Below, piece by piece: positions 40,399 through 40,947 of a stretch of DNA of 40,947 bases. Made by a program: the position numbers and the translations under genes. This DNA is from Aestuarierythrobacter sp037968495. Lineage in GTDB: Bacteria > Pseudomonadota > Alphaproteobacteria > Sphingomonadales > Sphingomonadaceae. The stretch covers positions 1 to 40,947 of the forward strand of contig JBBKVP010000056.1 of assembly GCA_037968495.1 (NCBI GenBank), written 5' to 3'. Position 1 is the first letter of the stretch. Every line of letters begins with the position of its first letter. Under the pieces are notes generated by a model. The model ran no database searches. It saw only the letters and a program-made list of their open reading frames with translations, and was not told the origin of the DNA.

Positions 40399-40947
40399 TC
40401 AGAATAGTTTTCTGAGGTCTATGCCGAGATAACGGCCGGTCGGATCAATCAGGTCCGGCTGGTAGCTGAGCGGCACATCGCCATTGCTGTCGGTGACGCG
40501 CCGCCTGCCGTCGAACACATTGTCTGCGACCAGTGAAACGCGAAAGCCCTTCAAGAAGCCGTTCTGCTTGTCGAAGATTTGACCCATATCAGCGAACATC
40601 CGTAAATCGATGGTCGCCAGATCATTGAAGGATAGGTCAGTGCTGCCCGGGGTTCCTGTACCATCTACACGAGTGGAACCAGTGTAACGGCCGGAGACAC
40701 GCAAGCCCCACCCATTACGGAACATGCCGCCCTCCAGCGTCGTGCTGTTACGCGGCGTGCCGCTCGCTGACAAAGCATCACCATCAAGCAGATCAAGCAC
40801 AGGGCCGCCATCTGCGACCAATACTTCACTGCGTAATTCGATAGTGTGGTTCAGACTAAGGAAGAAGCGCCCGCGCCCGTCGCCGCCGCCAAACATCCGC
40901 GCCGCTGCGCCTGCGCCGCCACCGCCGCCGCCACGACCTCCGCCGCC
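40399..40947 (-). CDS. TonB-dependent receptor, C-terminal part (5' cut by window edge)
   Basis: The reading frame runs off the right edge; 182 residues are visible. The end of the protein (YLGIDLRKLF) finishes in an aromatic residue like outer-membrane barrels, and LVADNVFDGRRRVTDSNG and LSYQPDLIDPTGR match the last strands of TonB-dependent receptors. The visible start is a Gly-rich run (GGGGRGGGGGGAGAAAR), followed by FFLSLNHTIELRSEVLVAD, which looks like a long loop before the final barrel strands. The ATG at 40896 is internal, not the start. Substrate unknown. Confidence 0.85.
   Translation of the reverse strand, partial: GGGGRGGGGGGAGAAARMFGGGDGRGRFFLSLNHTIELRSEVLVADGGPVLDLLDGDALSASGTPRNSTTLEGGMFRNGWGLRVSGRYTGSTRVDGTGTPGSTDLSFNDLATIDLRMFADMGQIFDKQNGFLKGFRVSLVADNVFDGRRRVTDSNGDVPLSYQPDLIDPTGRYLGIDLRKLF

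Noticed and set aside
1..40947. Search by eye for tRNA genes, IS elements, CRISPR repeats, prophage or riboswitch
   Set aside because: No cloverleaf, terminal inverted repeats with transposase, spaced direct repeats or phage-type genes were found; the gaps are too short for most such elements.

Overview
The window is an ordinary, gene-dense stretch of an alphaproteobacterial chromosome, most likely from Sphingomonadales and probably Erythrobacteraceae (Erythrobacter/Altererythrobacter-like). This rests on four things seen here: the order pckA / chvI-chvG-hprK-rapZ-EIIA-HPr, a short kinase-only HprK, a TonB receptor with a Gly-rich segment, and moderately high GC with short intergenic gaps. 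No tRNA, rRNA, IS element, prophage, CRISPR array or origin was recognised, and no gene-free stretch exceeds about 200 bases.

Layout. (1) 1-7.6 kb: a small DUF937-like gene and pckA on the minus strand, then a plus-strand regulatory run: two-component system ChvI/ChvG, HPr kinase, RapZ, a mannose-type EIIA and HPr. This is a regulatory phosphotransferase module without a sugar permease, ending in a SpoU-type rRNA methyltransferase. (2) 7.5-11.9 kb: rmuC, def and recR (minus) diverging from fmt-truA (plus), a DNA-repair and translation housekeeping block. (3) 12-17.4 kb: a secreted M28 peptidase, an MDR-type oxidoreductase and a membrane-bound GGDEF-EAL protein. (4) 17.4-24.9 kb: cobS without cobT, an MpaB-like protein, DUF1428, a glutathione transferase, a J-domain protein, then a tightly coupled run bolA-pirin-SDR-alpha/beta hydrolase, and a DUF2332 gene. 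(5) 25-28.3 kb: hisG-hisD-nusB-thiL, all stop/start coupled. (6) 28.3-31.9 kb: a desaturase with a small coupled membrane protein, and the proton pyrophosphatase hppA with a strong terminator. (7) 31.9-40.9 kb: a CelD-like acyltransferase coupled to a JmjC-like oxygenase, acyl-CoA thioesterase II, a tandem universal stress protein, uvrC, a wax ester synthase/DGAT with a histone-H1-like tail coupled to an alpha/beta hydrolase, and the 3' part of a TonB-dependent receptor cut by the window edge.

How the parts relate. The first block links envelope sensing (ChvG/ChvI), phosphotransferase signalling (HprK, HPr, EIIA) and gluconeogenesis (PckA). The last block groups acyl-chain genes (thioesterase, wax ester synthase/DGAT, hydrolase), which suggests storage-lipid turnover. 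Compaction is marked: many same-strand neighbours overlap by 1-4 bases, and three convergent pairs share a four-base stop overlap.

I saw no clearly new multi-gene system. The most useful leads are a thiL whose only sensible start is CTG, the H1-like tail on the acyltransferase, the CelD-like/JmjC pair, and cobS separated from cobT. All calls come from reading translations and motifs; no database search was run.
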